Origin: Bog-756 sp963699345 | GTDB lineage: Bacteria > Actinomycetota > Acidimicrobiia > Acidimicrobiales > RAAP-2 | Length of the DNA stretch: 64,000 nt | Direction: 5' to 3' | Assembly (NCBI GenBank): GCA_963699345.1 | Contig: CAVOTL010000005.1 | Span: forward strand, 1 to 64,000 | In this document: one piece after another, positions 1 through 11,005 of the stretch | Layout of the letters: every line of letters starts with the position of its first letter | Position numbering within the stretch: position 1 is the first letter of the stretch | Made by a program: the position numbers and the translations under genes | The notes under the pieces: model-generated | What the model was told of the DNA's origin: nothing | Seen by the model: only the letters and a program-made list of their open reading frames with translations | Database searches by the model: none

Positions 1-286
1 TGCCGTCCGGGGTGTAGCGGTAGAGCGTGTGCCCCGAACTCGACGTCAGGATGGTGCCCCTCCCCCCGACCCGGGTCGAGGTGACCACCGCCGTGCTGGC
101 CGCCGGGGTCGGGGTCGTGGTCGACGGTTCGCCGGTCGTGGTGGTCGGGGACGACGTCGACGAGCCGCAGGCGGCCAACAGGACGGCCGCCCCGATCACT
201 CCCCCGGCCGCCCACCGGATTCCCCGCCGTCGGGATCCGTCCGGGGACTCCCGTCCTGGCCGACCCGGGTCGGTACGTGGCTGCAT
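1..286 (-). CDS. Lipoprotein with Lipoprotein_15-like repeat, C-terminus beyond the window
   Basis: Reading leftward from an ATG at 286 gives a basic N-terminus, a short hydrophobic stretch and a lipobox ending in Cys40 (LLAAC), so the product should be lipid-anchored outside the membrane. A Ser/Thr/Pro-rich linker follows, then GTILTSSSGHTLYRYTPDG, which resembles the start of the PF03640 secreted repeat (function unknown). The frame is open to the window edge, so the end is missing. AGGAGG stands 7 nt before the ATG and supports this start. It follows the DipZ-like gene by 83 nt in the same direction and may share its transcript. Function is not known; a role in the cell envelope is inferred from the lipobox only. 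Confidence 0.72.
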   Translation of the reverse strand, partial: MQPRTDPGRPGRESPDGSRRRGIRWAAGGVIGAAVLLAACGSSTSSPTTTTGEPSTTTPTPAASTAVVTSTRVGGRGTILTSSSGHTLYRYTPDG

Positions 287-369
287 CGACCACCCTCCTG
301 TGTCATCGCCTCGTGACGCCCCCGGTCTACCAGCATCACCGGCCGCCGTCTCGCGGCGCCACCCGGCGG

Positions 370-2224
370 TTACCCGAAGGTGAAGTCGTAGGCCTGGACC
401 CCCGGGGAGGCGGCCAGGGTGAGGGTGCCCCGCTGGTAGGCCGCCGGTCCGACCAGCTGGTAGAGGCGGGGCACGCCGGAGACGTCCACCGTCCGCGTCC
501 CCACCCCGTCCACCGAGACCTTCACCGTTCCCGACCCACCGAGCACCAGATAGACGTCGTCGGCTTCGAAGTGCAGGGACAAGGTCGCCCCCGAACCCGC
601 CGTGGCGGCCTCCGATCCGATGTTCCACTCGCCGCCGAAGGCGAAGGTGTCCTGAGGCAGTGAGCTGGGTGCCGGGTAGTCGGGTCATGGCGTCCGGGGT
701 GACGCTCTCCTCGTAGAGGTTGGGATCGCCGTAGTGGTAGCCGAGGTAGCTCTCGGGCGTCGTCTGCACCTGCGGCGTGCGGTCGGCGACGTCGGTCCGG
801 GGCGGGAGCACGAGGTGCGGGTCGGCCGCCACCAACAGCTGGCGGATGAACGTCTCGGTCTGGGCGTAGTCGCCTTCGCCGTCGTCGACGTGGCGCACCG
901 TCCCGTCGGCGTCGATCAGGTATTCGGCCGGCCAGTACTCGTTCTGGTAGTTGTCCCAGGTGGCATACCGGTTGTCGATGGCGATCGGGTAGTGCACGCC
1001 GAGCTGGGCGGCGGCCGTCCGCACGTTGCCGACGCTGTGCTCGAAGGCGAACTCCGGGGTGTGGACGCCCACCACCGTGAGCCCGTCCTTGGCGTAGGCG
1101 GCGTTCCAGGCCTCCACGTGGGGCAGCGTCCGCTGGCAGTTGATGCACGAGTACGTCCAGAAGTCGACCAGCACCACGCGGCCCTTCAGGCCGGAGACGG
1201 TGAGGGGGCGGTCACCCGGCGTGTCGAGCCAGGACGAGATCCCGGCGAAGGCGGGGGCCGGTCCACACTCGGCCAGCACCGGGCTCTCCGGCGTGCAGTC
1301 CGACAGGGCACCCCCGGTGCGTTCGCCGGTCACCCCGGCCAGGGCCTGCTTCGCCGAGGCGTTCGCCTCGATGTGGGTCTGCAGGCTGTCGGTGAAGCCC
1401 GGCACCGCCCGTTGGAGTCCGTCGGTGAGGCTGGTCGACAGCACCAGGGCGGTCACGACCAGCACGCCACCGACGATCTTGCGGACGGTGGCGGCGTGCG
1501 AGCGGACGGCCCACATGCGGGTGGCCAGGTACTGCCCGGCCACCGCGAACACGAGGAGCGGGACGGAAACACCGGCGGCGAAGGCGACCGTCAGCACGAC
1601 GGCGCGCCAGCCGATGTGGTGCTGGGCACCGACGGCGGCGATGGCGGCCAGGACCGGGCCGGCACAGGGCACGAAGACGAGCCCGAGACTGAGGCCGAGG
1701 ACGAACCCACCTCCCTCGGTGACCTCCCGGCCGGCCGTCCACCGGGCGAACGGGCGTTCCAGCAGGTCACCCACGGTCGGCACCAGGAGCCCGATCCCGA
1801 GCACCGCGACCACCACGATGCCGATCCAGCGCAACAGGTCGTCCGGCAGTCCGAGGGCGCTGAGCAACCAGGAGCCGACGAGGGTGGCGACCGAGAAGCT
1901 CACCACCAGGCCGGCCACCACGGCCACCGGCCGACGGCGGCGGCGGGTGGCCGCCAGCCGTTCCCGGGCCTCGGCCGCCGGATCGGCGACCGGGGGCGCG
2001 TCCGGGTCCGTCCCGGGGCCGCCGTCCGGTCCGCCCGCTCCGGCTCCGACCGCCACCGGGACCCGGGCGACATCGGCGCCGACCCTCGGCGGGGTGGACG
2101 CTGGGGGATCCTCGAGGCCGCTGGCCGCGCCGGAGGCGAAGATCACCGGGAGCACGGGCAGGATGCACGGCGAGATCCCCGTCACCAGTCCACCCAGGAA
2201 TCCCACCAGGAGAAGGACGATCAC
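370..2224 (-). CDS. dipZ: DipZ-like thiol-disulfide protein: CcdA membrane domain, redoxin domain, C-terminal beta domain (frameshifted)
   Basis: Reconstructed length is 617 aa from a GTG at 2224 with GGAGG 9 nt upstream. The N-terminal CcdA-type membrane domain has Cys20 in GISPCILP and a second Cys near residue 185 in VFVPCAGP, the pair that carries electrons across the membrane. A charged, Pro-rich loop of about 55 residues separates the first membrane segment from the rest. The periplasmic part has a redoxin/thioredoxin fold with CINC near residues 357-360, then a C-terminal domain like that of mycobacterial DipZ. One +1 frameshift lies near 661-665; without it the tail is out of frame. 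The family passes reducing power to exported thiol proteins, including those of cytochrome c maturation. Partners are not visible here. Confidence 0.85.
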
Positions 2225-2392
2225 GGGGCCAGCCTCCCACGGGGGGTGTCGGCCCGGGGGGTCGCCGCCGGGACCGGGTCTCGCCCCGCGGTGGACGGTT
2301 CGCGGAGTGGTCGCACCCACTGTCGTCCCGGCGGCGCCCCGACGCGTTACCCGGGGTGGATGTCGCCCGGTCCCGTCACGACGGACGGGCGG

Positions 2393-3774
<1,382 letters not shown>

Positions 3775-3778
<4 letters not shown>

Positions 3779-4996
3779 CGCCCCGTGCCGCCCTCGCGGC
3801 CCACCTGGACGGCCGACCAGGTGGCCACCCCCAGACCCCACAGCCGCACGAAGCCCTCGGCGTCCTGGTGGCGGAACGTGTCGGTGACGTCGTAGGTGGC
3901 GAGGCCGTGGTCGTAGAGGCTGACCGGGCTGCGACGGCCCACCACCCAGCAGCGACCCTCGTCGAGGCGGAGGCGAACCTCCCCGGTGACGTACCGCTGG
4001 GACTCGCGGAAGAAGGCGTCGAGGGCCTGCTTCAACGGGCTGAACCAGAGCCCGTCGTAGACCAGCTCGGCCCAGCGGGGCTCGAGGCGCAGCTTCTCGT
4101 GGTGGAGGTCCCGCTCCAGCGTGAGGTCCTCGAGGTCGGCGTGGGCCATCAGCAGGGCCAGGGCCGCCGGGCATTCGTACGTCTCGCGGCTCTTGATGCC
4201 GACCCGGCGGTTCTCCACCATGTCGAGCCGCCCGAAGCCGTAGGAGCCGACGACCCGGTTCAGCTCGGCGATCAGCGGCTCCGGCGACAGCGACGCGCCG
4301 TCGAGGGAGACCGGCACGCCGGACTCGAAGCCGATCACGATCTCGGTGGGCTCGGTGGCCGTCGGCCGGGTCATCGTGTACACGTCCTCCGGGCGGACGG
4401 TTCCACGGGTCCTCGATCACCCCGCACTCGATCGCCCTGCCCCAGAGGTTCTCGTCGATGGAGTAGAGCTTCTCCTTGGTCACCGACAGCGGGATGTCCC
4501 ACTTGGCGGCGTACTCGATGCAGGCCTCGCGGCTGAGTCCCCAGACCCGCGCCGGGGCGAGCACCTCGAGGTCGGGGGCGAGGGCGCGGGTGCCCACCTC
4601 GAAGCGGACCTGGTCGTTGCCCTTGCCGGTGCAGCCGTGGGCGACGTGGGTGGCGCCGTGCTTGCGGGCCTCGGCCACCAGGTGCTTCACGATCACGGGC
4701 CGCGACAGCGCCGACACCAGGGGGTACTTGCCCTCGTACCTGGCGTTGGCCAGCAGGGCGGGCACGCAGAAGTCCTCGGCCATCTCCGCCCGGGCATCGA
4801 CCACGGTGGCCTCGACGGCACCCGCCGCCAGGGCCCGGTTGCGGATGGCGTCCCAGTCCTCGCCTCCCGCGTCGGCCGCCTGGCCCACGTCCACGGCCAC
4901 GGCGATCACCTCGACGCCGTGGTTCTCCATCAGCCACCGCACGGCCACGGAGGTGTCGAGTCCCCCGCTGTAGGCCAGCACCACTCGTTCGCTCAT
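3775..4996 (-). CDS. argG: Argininosuccinate synthase (one frameshift)
   Basis: Joins citrulline and aspartate with ATP to give argininosuccinate. The N-terminus has the PP-loop ATP-binding motif AYSGGLDTS (residues 8-16), followed by the expected synthase sequence through IEDPWNRP near residue 202. There a single extra G (near 4390, CCGCCC-G-GAGGAC) shifts the frame; the rest continues in the next frame to the stop at 3775. With that base removed the product is 406 aa, normal for the family. The ATG at 4996 has GAGGGG 6 nt upstream. I read the shift as a sequencing error because the gene is otherwise perfectly conserved and sits inside a complete operon. Confidence 0.95.
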
Positions 4997-5021
4997 CGCA
5001 CACCCCTCGGTTCGTCGGTCG

Positions 5022-5521
5022 TCAGGTCGGTCGGTCGGTCGTCGCGCGCCCTCGGGCGGCTCCAGGCCGGAGAGCACGGCCAGCCGGTGGGCCACGGCCG
5101 CACCCCCGGTGGCCTCCGAGGCCACCACCAGGACGGTGTCGTCGCCGGCGACCGTCCCGATCACCCCGGCGAATCCGCTCCGGTCGAGCGCCGAGCCTAC
5201 GACATGGGCGGAGCCCGGCGGAGTGCGCAGGACGATGAGGTTGCCGGAGTGGTCGGCCTCGACGACCCACTCCCCCAGGACCCGGCGCAGATGGTCCTCG
5301 GGGGCCACCTGGTGGGACGGGAGCTCGGGCAGGGCATAGGCGGTGTCGCCCCCGGGCAGGCGCACCTTGAGCGCGCCCAGCTCCTCCAGGTCCCGAGAGA
5401 CGGTGGTCTGGGTGGCGTCGATCCCCTCGTCGGCCAGCAGCTCGACCAGGTGGGCCTGGCTGCCCACCGCGCTCGACTCCAGCAGGCGGGTGATCCGGTG
5501 CTGGCGCTGGTGCTTGGTCAC
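5022..5521 (-). CDS. argR: Arginine repressor ArgR (stop codon disturbed)
   Basis: About 165 aa. The N-terminal winged helix includes the recognition segment ATQTTVSRDLEELG; the C-terminal hexamerisation and arginine-binding domain has GTVAGDDT. The GTG start at 5521 overlaps the argF stop as GTGA. As written, the ArgR frame has no stop before argG and runs straight into it; a TGA at 5022-5024 in the neighbouring frame is the likely true end. The junction contains four tandem GGTC units (5025-5040), so one unit or one base gained or lost would explain the loss. ArgR should bind the palindromes upstream of argC and repress the operon when arginine is plentiful. Confidence 0.9.
5025..5040. repeat. 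Tetranucleotide repeat (GGTC)4 at the argR/argG junction
   Basis: Four perfect GGTC units lie at the 3' end of argR. Such a tract can slip by one unit and change which frame reaches the TGA at 5022. Seen directly; the consequence is inferred. Confidence 0.85.
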
Positions 5522-6494
5522 CCGGGCCACGGGGCCCCCTCGGCCGTCACCCAGGCGAGGAGGCCCCGCATGGCGTGCATCCGGTTGGCCGCCTGGCGCC
5601 ACACCACGCTGCGCGGACCGTCCACCACCTCGGCGCTGATCTCCTCCCCCCGGTGGGCGGGCAGGCAGTGCAGCACCACGGCGTCCGGCGCGGCGGCGTC
5701 GAGCAGGGTGCTCGTCCACGGTGAAGCCACCGGAAGGCCTCCAGGCGGGCGAGCTGCTCGTCCTCCTGCCCCATCGAGATCCAGACGTCGGTGTAGAGGG
5801 CCGCGGCCCCGTCGGCCGCCTCGGCGGGATCGTCGGTCACCATCAGGTCGCCGCCGAAGGAGCGCACCAGGGCCACGTCCTCGGCCGGACGGCTGGTAGC
5901 CGGCCGGCGAGGCGACGCGGGTGGGGATGCCGACCAGGGAGGCGGCCAGCGCCAGCGAGCGCCACACGTTGTTGGCGTCGCCGACGTAGGCGACGGGCCG
6001 CCCGGGCAGCGCGTCCCCGAAGACCTGGCGCAGGGTGATCAGGTCGGCGACGGCCTGGCACGGGTGGGCCCGGTCGGAGAGCAGGTTGACGACGGGCACG
6101 GGCACGCCGGCGGCGTCGAGGGCGTCCCGCATGCGCTCCAGCGAGCGGTGGTCCACCACCCGGGCGCACAGCCACCCGGTGGAAGCAGGCCAGGGTGCGG
6201 GCCACGTCCTCGGCCGTCTCCCGGGTGTCGATGCCCACCTCGGCCCCCTGGATGTAGACCGGGTGGCCACCCAGGGCCACGACGGCCAACTCCGAGCTGC
6301 TGCGGGTCCGGGCCGAGGGCTTCTCGAACACCAGGGCGACGCCGCGGCCCTCCAGCGGTGCGGGGCAGCGGGGCCGGGTCGGCCTGGGCCGAGGCCAGCA
6401 CCGACTCGAGCCCCTGGCGGCCGAGGTCGTCCACGTCCAGCACGTGGCGGGTGGCGCCCGGTCGGGCACCGGGTCGCGCGGTGTCGTCAGCCAC
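5518..6494 (-). CDS. argF: Ornithine carbamoyltransferase (five frameshifts)
   Basis: Transfers carbamoyl from carbamoyl phosphate to ornithine, giving citrulline. Reconstruction across frames gives the carbamoyl-phosphate motif SARTRSS and the C-terminal HCLPAHRG. Five separate +1 steps (near 6358, 6178, 5888, 5731 and 5711) restore one frame; 977 nt minus 5 is 324 codons, a normal length of 323 aa. The GTG at 6494 has GGGAGG 8 nt upstream and overlaps the end of argD. Its stop overlaps the argR start as GTGA. Five errors in one gene make this the clearest case of insertion-type sequence error in the window. Confidence 0.92.
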
Positions 6495-7769
6495 GGGGGC
6501 CGCCTCCCGGGTCGCGCGGTCCGGGTCCGGCGGCCGCCGACGGGCGTGGCCACCAGTCGGGCCAGGACCGGCGACAGCGCGGCCACCGCCCGGTCGATGT
6601 CGGCGTCCGACACCAGCAGCGACGGGGCGAAGCGCAGCGCGTCGGGACGGGGGGCGTTGATCACGAGGCCGGCCTGCAGCGCCTCGGCGCAGGCCGCGCC
6701 GGCGACGTCGTCGACCAGCACGGCGGCCAGCAGCAGGCCCTCCCCCCGGACGTGGTCGACCCCGGGCAGGGCGCTCGAGGCCGGCGCGCAGGCGGGCGCC
6801 GGCGGCGGCGGCCCGGTCGGGCACCTGCCTCGGCCTCCATGACGGCCAGGGTGGCCCGGGCCGCCGCCATGGCCAGCGGCTGGCCGCCGAAGGTGCTGCC
6901 GTGGTCGCCGGGCACGAAGGCCGCCGCCACCTCGGCCCGGGCCCAGCACGCCCCCACCGGCATGCCGTTGCCCAGCGCCTTGGCCATGGTCACGACGTCG
7001 GGCTCGATCCCGAGGTGCTGGAAGGCGAACCACCGCCCGGTGCGACCGAGGCCGGTCTGGATCTCGTCGACCATGAGCAGCACGTCCCGCTCGGAGCAGA
7101 TCCGGCGCAGGGCGCCCAGGTAGTCCGACGACGGCACGATCACGCCGGCCTCGCCCAGGATCGGCTCGACCAGGACGGCGGCCACGCTCGCCGGGTCGAC
7201 GGCGGCGTCCATGGCGTCGATGTCGCCGTAGGGGACGTGCGCGAACCCTTCGGGCATGGGCGCGAACGCCGCCTGCTTCTCGAACTGCCCCGTGGCGGCC
7301 AGGGCGGCGAGGGTGCGCCCGTGGAAGGCGTCGTTGGTGGCCACCACGCCGAACCGGCCCGGCCCGGCCCAGCGGCGGGCCAGCTTGAGGGCGCACTCGT
7401 TGGCCTCGGCACCCGAGTTGGCGAAGAAGACCTGCCCACCGGCCCGCTCGACGCCGCCGCCGATCAGACGGTCCAGGGTGACGGCCACCTCGGGGCCCAC
7501 CACGTTGCCGAACAGGTTGGAGACGTGGCTGAGCGTGTGGGCCTGGGTGGCCACCGCATCGGCCACCGCGGGGTGGGCGTGCCCGAGGGAGGTGACGGCC
7601 AGGCCCGAGAGGAAGTCGAGGTAGGACGGCCCTCGGTGTCGAACAGGGTGCTGCCCTCGCCCCGCACGAAGGTGACGGCCGGCTCGGCGTAGTTGTGCAT
7701 CAGGGCCGACCGGTCGACCGCCGTGCCCGGGCCGGGTGCGCCCTCCCGTCCGCCCGCGGCGCCCGTCAC
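6487..7769 (-). CDS. argD: Acetylornithine aminotransferase (frameshifted)
   Basis: PLP-dependent class III aminotransferase that converts N-acetylglutamate semialdehyde to N-acetylornithine. The middle frame is long and clear, with the PLP lysine in AKALGNG and STFGGQPL after it. The first 45 residues (MHNYAEPAVTFVRG region) and the C-terminal third lie in other frames, with shifts near 7631, 6825, 6779 and in the last 60 bases. The GTG at 7769 overlaps the argB stop as GTGA. The end is least certain: the only nearby stop is a TGA at 6487-6489, overlapping the argF start by 8 nt, giving about 426 aa. Confidence 0.9.
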
Positions 7770-8678
7770 AGGTCGACCCCGACCATGGTGCCGACACCCT
7801 CGTCGGTGAAGAGCTCGAGCAGCAGCGCGTGCGGGGTCCGACCGTCCAGGATGTGGGCGCGCCGCACCCCGTGGCGCACGGCCCGGGCGCACGCCTCCGA
7901 CCTTGGGGATCATCCCGCCGTTGGCCGCGCCCGAGACCACCATGGCGTCGAGCTGCTCGGCCGTCACCCGGTGCAGCAGCGACGTCGGGTCGTCCGGGAT
8001 CGGCCCGCAGACCCGGCGACGTCGGTCAGGAACACGAGCTTCTCGGCCTTGAGCGCCGAGGCCAGGGCGCCGGCCGCCGAGTCGGCGTTGATGTTGAAGG
8101 CCTGGCCCGAGGCGTCGGTGCCGATGGTGGCCACCACCGGGATCAGACCCTGGGCCAGCAGCTGCAGGACGATCGTGGGGTCGACGGCCACCACGTCGCC
8201 GACGAATCCGAGCGCCTCGGATCGCGCCCGTGGCGCTGATCAGGTTGGCGTCCTCCCCCGACAGGCCCACGGCCAGGGCGCCGTGCACGTTGACGGTGCT
8301 GACGATGTCCCGGTTGACCTTCCCGACCAGCACCATGCGGACCAGGTCGATGGTGTCGGCGTCGGTGACCCGGAAGCCGTCCTGGAACTCGGCGACCTTG
8401 CCGACCCGCTCCATCAGCGCGCCGATCTGGGGCCCGCCGCCGTGGACGACCACGGGGAGCATGCCGACCGAGCGCATGAGGACGATGTCCTCGGCGAACG
8501 ACGCCAGCGCCGCGTCCTCGTCGACCACCTCCTCCCCCGGCTTGGCCCGGAGCACGTTCCCGCCGTACTTGACCACCACCACCTTGTCGAGGAACCGGCG
8601 GATGTAGGGCAGCGACTCGACCAGCACGGCCGCCTTGGCCTGCCGCCGACGGGTCGGCCGACCGGCTGGGCGGCTCAC
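7766..8678 (-). CDS. argB: Acetylglutamate kinase (frameshifted)
   Basis: Phosphorylates N-acetylglutamate, a usual site of arginine feedback in bacteria that use the cyclic pathway. The amino acid kinase motifs VVKYGGN and VVHGGGPQI are in the N-terminal frame. The rest is recovered by steps near 8222, 8019 and 7900 to the end ELFTDEGVGTMVGVDL. The expected length is about 304 aa. The GTG start at 8678 overlaps the argJ stop and the TGA at 7766 overlaps the argD start, so all three are coupled. Confidence 0.92.
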
Positions 8679-9844
8679 GAGGTCGTCCGGTTCTCGTCGA
8701 TGTAGCCGTAGCCGAGCTCGACGCCCATGACCACGCCGGTCCCGTCGGCCAGGCCCAGCCCGCACTCGATCGAGACCAGCGAGCCGGCCATGTGGGTGGC
8801 CACCGCGGCGCGGTCGTAGGGGACCTCGACGCCGCCCCGGCAGACCGTCGTCCCGCCGTAGGCGATGGTCAGCCGGTCCATGTCGAAGTCGACGCCGGCC
8901 GAGCCCAGCTCACTCGCCACCCGGCCCCAGTAGGGGTCGGCACCGTTGACGGAGCACTTCACCAGCAGAGAGTCGGCGACCTTGCGGGCGGCCCGGTGGG
9001 CCTCGCCGTCGGAGCGGGCCCCGGTGACCTGGACCTGGAAGATGCGTTCGGCCCCCTCGGCGTCCGCCGCCATCTGGCGGGCCAGGTCGGCGCAGACCTC
9101 GGTGACGGCGTCGGCCACCAGGGTCGGGTCGCCCGGCCCGGCCCGGCCCGAGGCCATGAGCACCACGGTGTCGTTGGTCGACGTGCAGCCGTCCACCGTC
9201 ATGGAGTTGAACGAGTCGTCCACCGCGGCCCGCAGGATGTCGGCCAGGGGTCCGGGCTCGACGGCGGCGTCGGTGGTGAGGAAGGCCAGCATGGTGGCCA
9301 TGTCGGGCGCCAGCATGCCCGCTCCCTTGGCCATCCCGGCCACGGTGAAGTCCGGGTAGGCGACCAGGGCCTCCTTGCGGCCGGAGTCGGTGGTGAGGAT
9401 GCCGGCCGCGGCGTCGGCGCCGGCGGCGTCGCCCCCGGCCCGGGCGGCCACCAGGGTCGGGATGCCCCGCTCGATCACGTCCATCGGCAGCGGGATGCCG
9501 ATGAGCCCGGTGGAGCACACCAGGACCTCCTCGGGCGCCACCCCCAGGCCCTCGGCGGTGAGGCGGCACATGGTGGCGGCGTCGGACCGTCCCCGGTCGC
9601 CGGTGGCGGCGTTGGCGTTGCCGCTCGACACCAGGACCGCGGCCGCCCGGCCGCCGTCGGCGGCCAGGTGGGCCCGGCTGACCTGGACGGGGGCGGCACA
9701 GGCGAGGTTGCGGGTGAAGGTGGCGGCCGTCGGCACGGGCCGGCCGTCGTCGGTGGCCACCAGCGCCAGGTCGAGGGCCCCGGAGGCCTTGATGCCGCTG
9801 GCCAGTCCGGCCGCCACGAAGCCGGCGGGAGTGGTGATGCTCAC
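8675..9844 (-). CDS. argJ: Bifunctional ornithine acetyltransferase / N-acetylglutamate synthase ArgJ
   Basis: Intact, 389 aa. It moves the acetyl group from N-acetylornithine back to glutamate, making the pathway cyclic. The precursor is self-cleaved in front of the Thr of ATML, seen here in PDMATMLAFLTTDA near the middle of the protein; this Thr becomes the nucleophile of the beta chain. The GTG at 9844 overlaps the argC stop as GTGA. No separate N-acetylglutamate synthase is seen in the window, so this enzyme may also supply the first step, which depends on acetyl-CoA use that cannot be judged from sequence alone. Confidence 0.96.
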   Translation of the reverse strand: MSITTPAGFVAAGLASGIKASGALDLALVATDDGRPVPTAATFTRNLACAAPVQVSRAHLAADGGRAAAVLVSSGNANAATGDRGRSDAATMCRLTAEGLGVAPEEVLVCSTGLIGIPLPMDVIERGIPTLVAARAGGDAAGADAAAGILTTDSGRKEALVAYPDFTVAGMAKGAGMLAPDMATMLAFLTTDAAVEPGPLADILRAAVDDSFNSMTVDGCTSTNDTVVLMASGRAGPGDPTLVADAVTEVCADLARQMAADAEGAERIFQVQVTGARSDGEAHRAARKVADSLLVKCSVNGADPYWGRVASELGSAGVDFDMDRLTIAYGGTTVCRGGVEVPYDRAAVATHMAGSLVSIECGLGLADGTGVVMGVELGYGYIDENRTTS

Positions 9845-10895
9845 GGGTAGACCCCCACCAGGGGGAGCCCGGCGCCCTCGGGCAGCCCGAGCGCCAGGTT
9901 GGCGCACTGCACGGCCTGGCCGGCCGCGCCCTTGATCAGGTTGTCGATGGCCGACAGGACGACGACCCAGCCGGTGCGGGGGTCGACCCGCACCGTCAGA
10001 TGGGCGGTGTTCGAGCCGCTGGCCGCCTTGGTCGACGGGCGGCGCGTCGCCGACGACGACGAACGCCTCGCCGTCGTAGCGGTCGTGCAGGAGTTGCATG
10101 GCGTCCTCCGTGGTCAGCCGGTCGGGGTCGGCGGGTCGGGCGTAGCAGGTGGCCAGGATGCCCCGCACCATGGGGGCCAGGTGGGGCGTGAACAGGACCG
10201 GCGGTGCCGAGACCCTGCTCCATCTCGGCGGTGTGGCGGTGGTCCAGCAGCCCGTAGGCCACGAAGTCCTCGTCGACGGCGGCGAAGTGGAGGTCTCCTT
10301 GGGCGCCCGCCCGGCGCCCGAGGTGCCGCTGGCCGCGTCGACCACCAGCGGCGGCCCCCCGTCGGCGGGGAGGGCGAGGACGCCGGCCTCGACCAACGGC
10401 GTCGAGGGCCAGGAGGGCGGCCGTCGGGTAGCAGCCCGGCGCGGCGATGCGGCGTGGCCCCGACGAGGTCGGCCCGGTGGAGCTCGGGCAGGCCGTAGAC
10501 GAACGAGTCGAGGAGTCCGGGTGCCCGGTGCTCCTCGCCGTACCAGGCGGGGTACAGCGCCGGGTCGGAGAGGCGGAAGTCGGCGGCCAGGTCCACGATC
10601 ACCCCGACCCGGTCCACCAGGTCGGGCACCAGGTCCTGGGACTGGCCGTGGGGCAGGGCCAGGAACACCACGTCCAGACCGTCGAGGGCGCCGGGGTCGG
10701 TCGGCGCCGTACACGAGGCCCGGGTAGGCGGCGGCCAGGGACGGCGTGTGGTCGGCCACGCGCTCGGCCGGCGGTGGCGCCCGCCTGGGCCACCGACACC
10801 TCGAGATCCGGGTGCCCGGCGCACAGGCGCAGCAGCTCGGCACCGCCGTAGCCGGAGGCGCCGACGACTCCGACCTTGAGGGGCGATCCCGACAT
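9841..10895 (-). CDS. argC: N-acetyl-gamma-glutamyl-phosphate reductase (frameshifted)
   Basis: NADPH-dependent reductase, first gene of the arg operon. The N-terminus has the nucleotide-binding segment GASGYGGAELLRL (about residues 13-25). The catalytic Cys is in APGCYPTAALLALD, recovered in a second frame near 10440. About six frame changes lie between 10030 and 10780, and the end PLVGVYP at 9841 is clear. The ATG at 10895 is only 6 nt from a TAGACT hexamer, so translation is probably leaderless. Two palindromes just upstream fit ArgR control. Confidence 0.9.
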
Positions 10896-10901
10896 CCTGC
10901 A

Positions 10902-10907
10902 AGTCTA
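10902..10907 (-). promoter_or_regulatory. -10 hexamer TAGACT of the argC operon (leaderless type)
   Basis: TAGACT ends 6 nt before the argC ATG, so the transcript should begin at or next to the start codon. It is bordered by the ArgR-like palindrome, so a bound repressor would block it. Confidence 0.7.
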
Positions 10908-10934
10908 TGCGCAAACTGCGCATGAATATGCAAC
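10907..10934. promoter_or_regulatory. Two overlapping palindromes, candidate ArgR operator
   Basis: ATGCGCA-AAC-TGCGCAT (10907-10923) is a perfect inverted repeat. GCAT-GAAT-ATGC (10920-10931), extended to TGCGCATGAATATGCAAC, overlaps it. The second resembles ARG boxes (palindromes around TGCAT/ATTCA). argR lies in the same operon and the site abuts the argC -10 element. It also lies 59 nt from the divergent promoter of the oxidoreductase, so both could be affected. Confidence 0.7.
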
Positions 10935-10992
10935 CTCGCCCGAACCCCCAGGCCGGAGCCGTGGGCGGTCCGGGCGCCGCCCGGGTGGCCGG

Positions 10993-10998
10993 TAGGTT
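10993..10998 (+). promoter_or_regulatory. -10 hexamer TAGGTT before the FAD oxidoreductase
   Basis: TAGGTT ends 7 nt before the ATG at 11006, the leaderless arrangement seen repeatedly in this window. Confidence 0.6.
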
Positions 10999-11005
10999 GA
11001 GCGTC

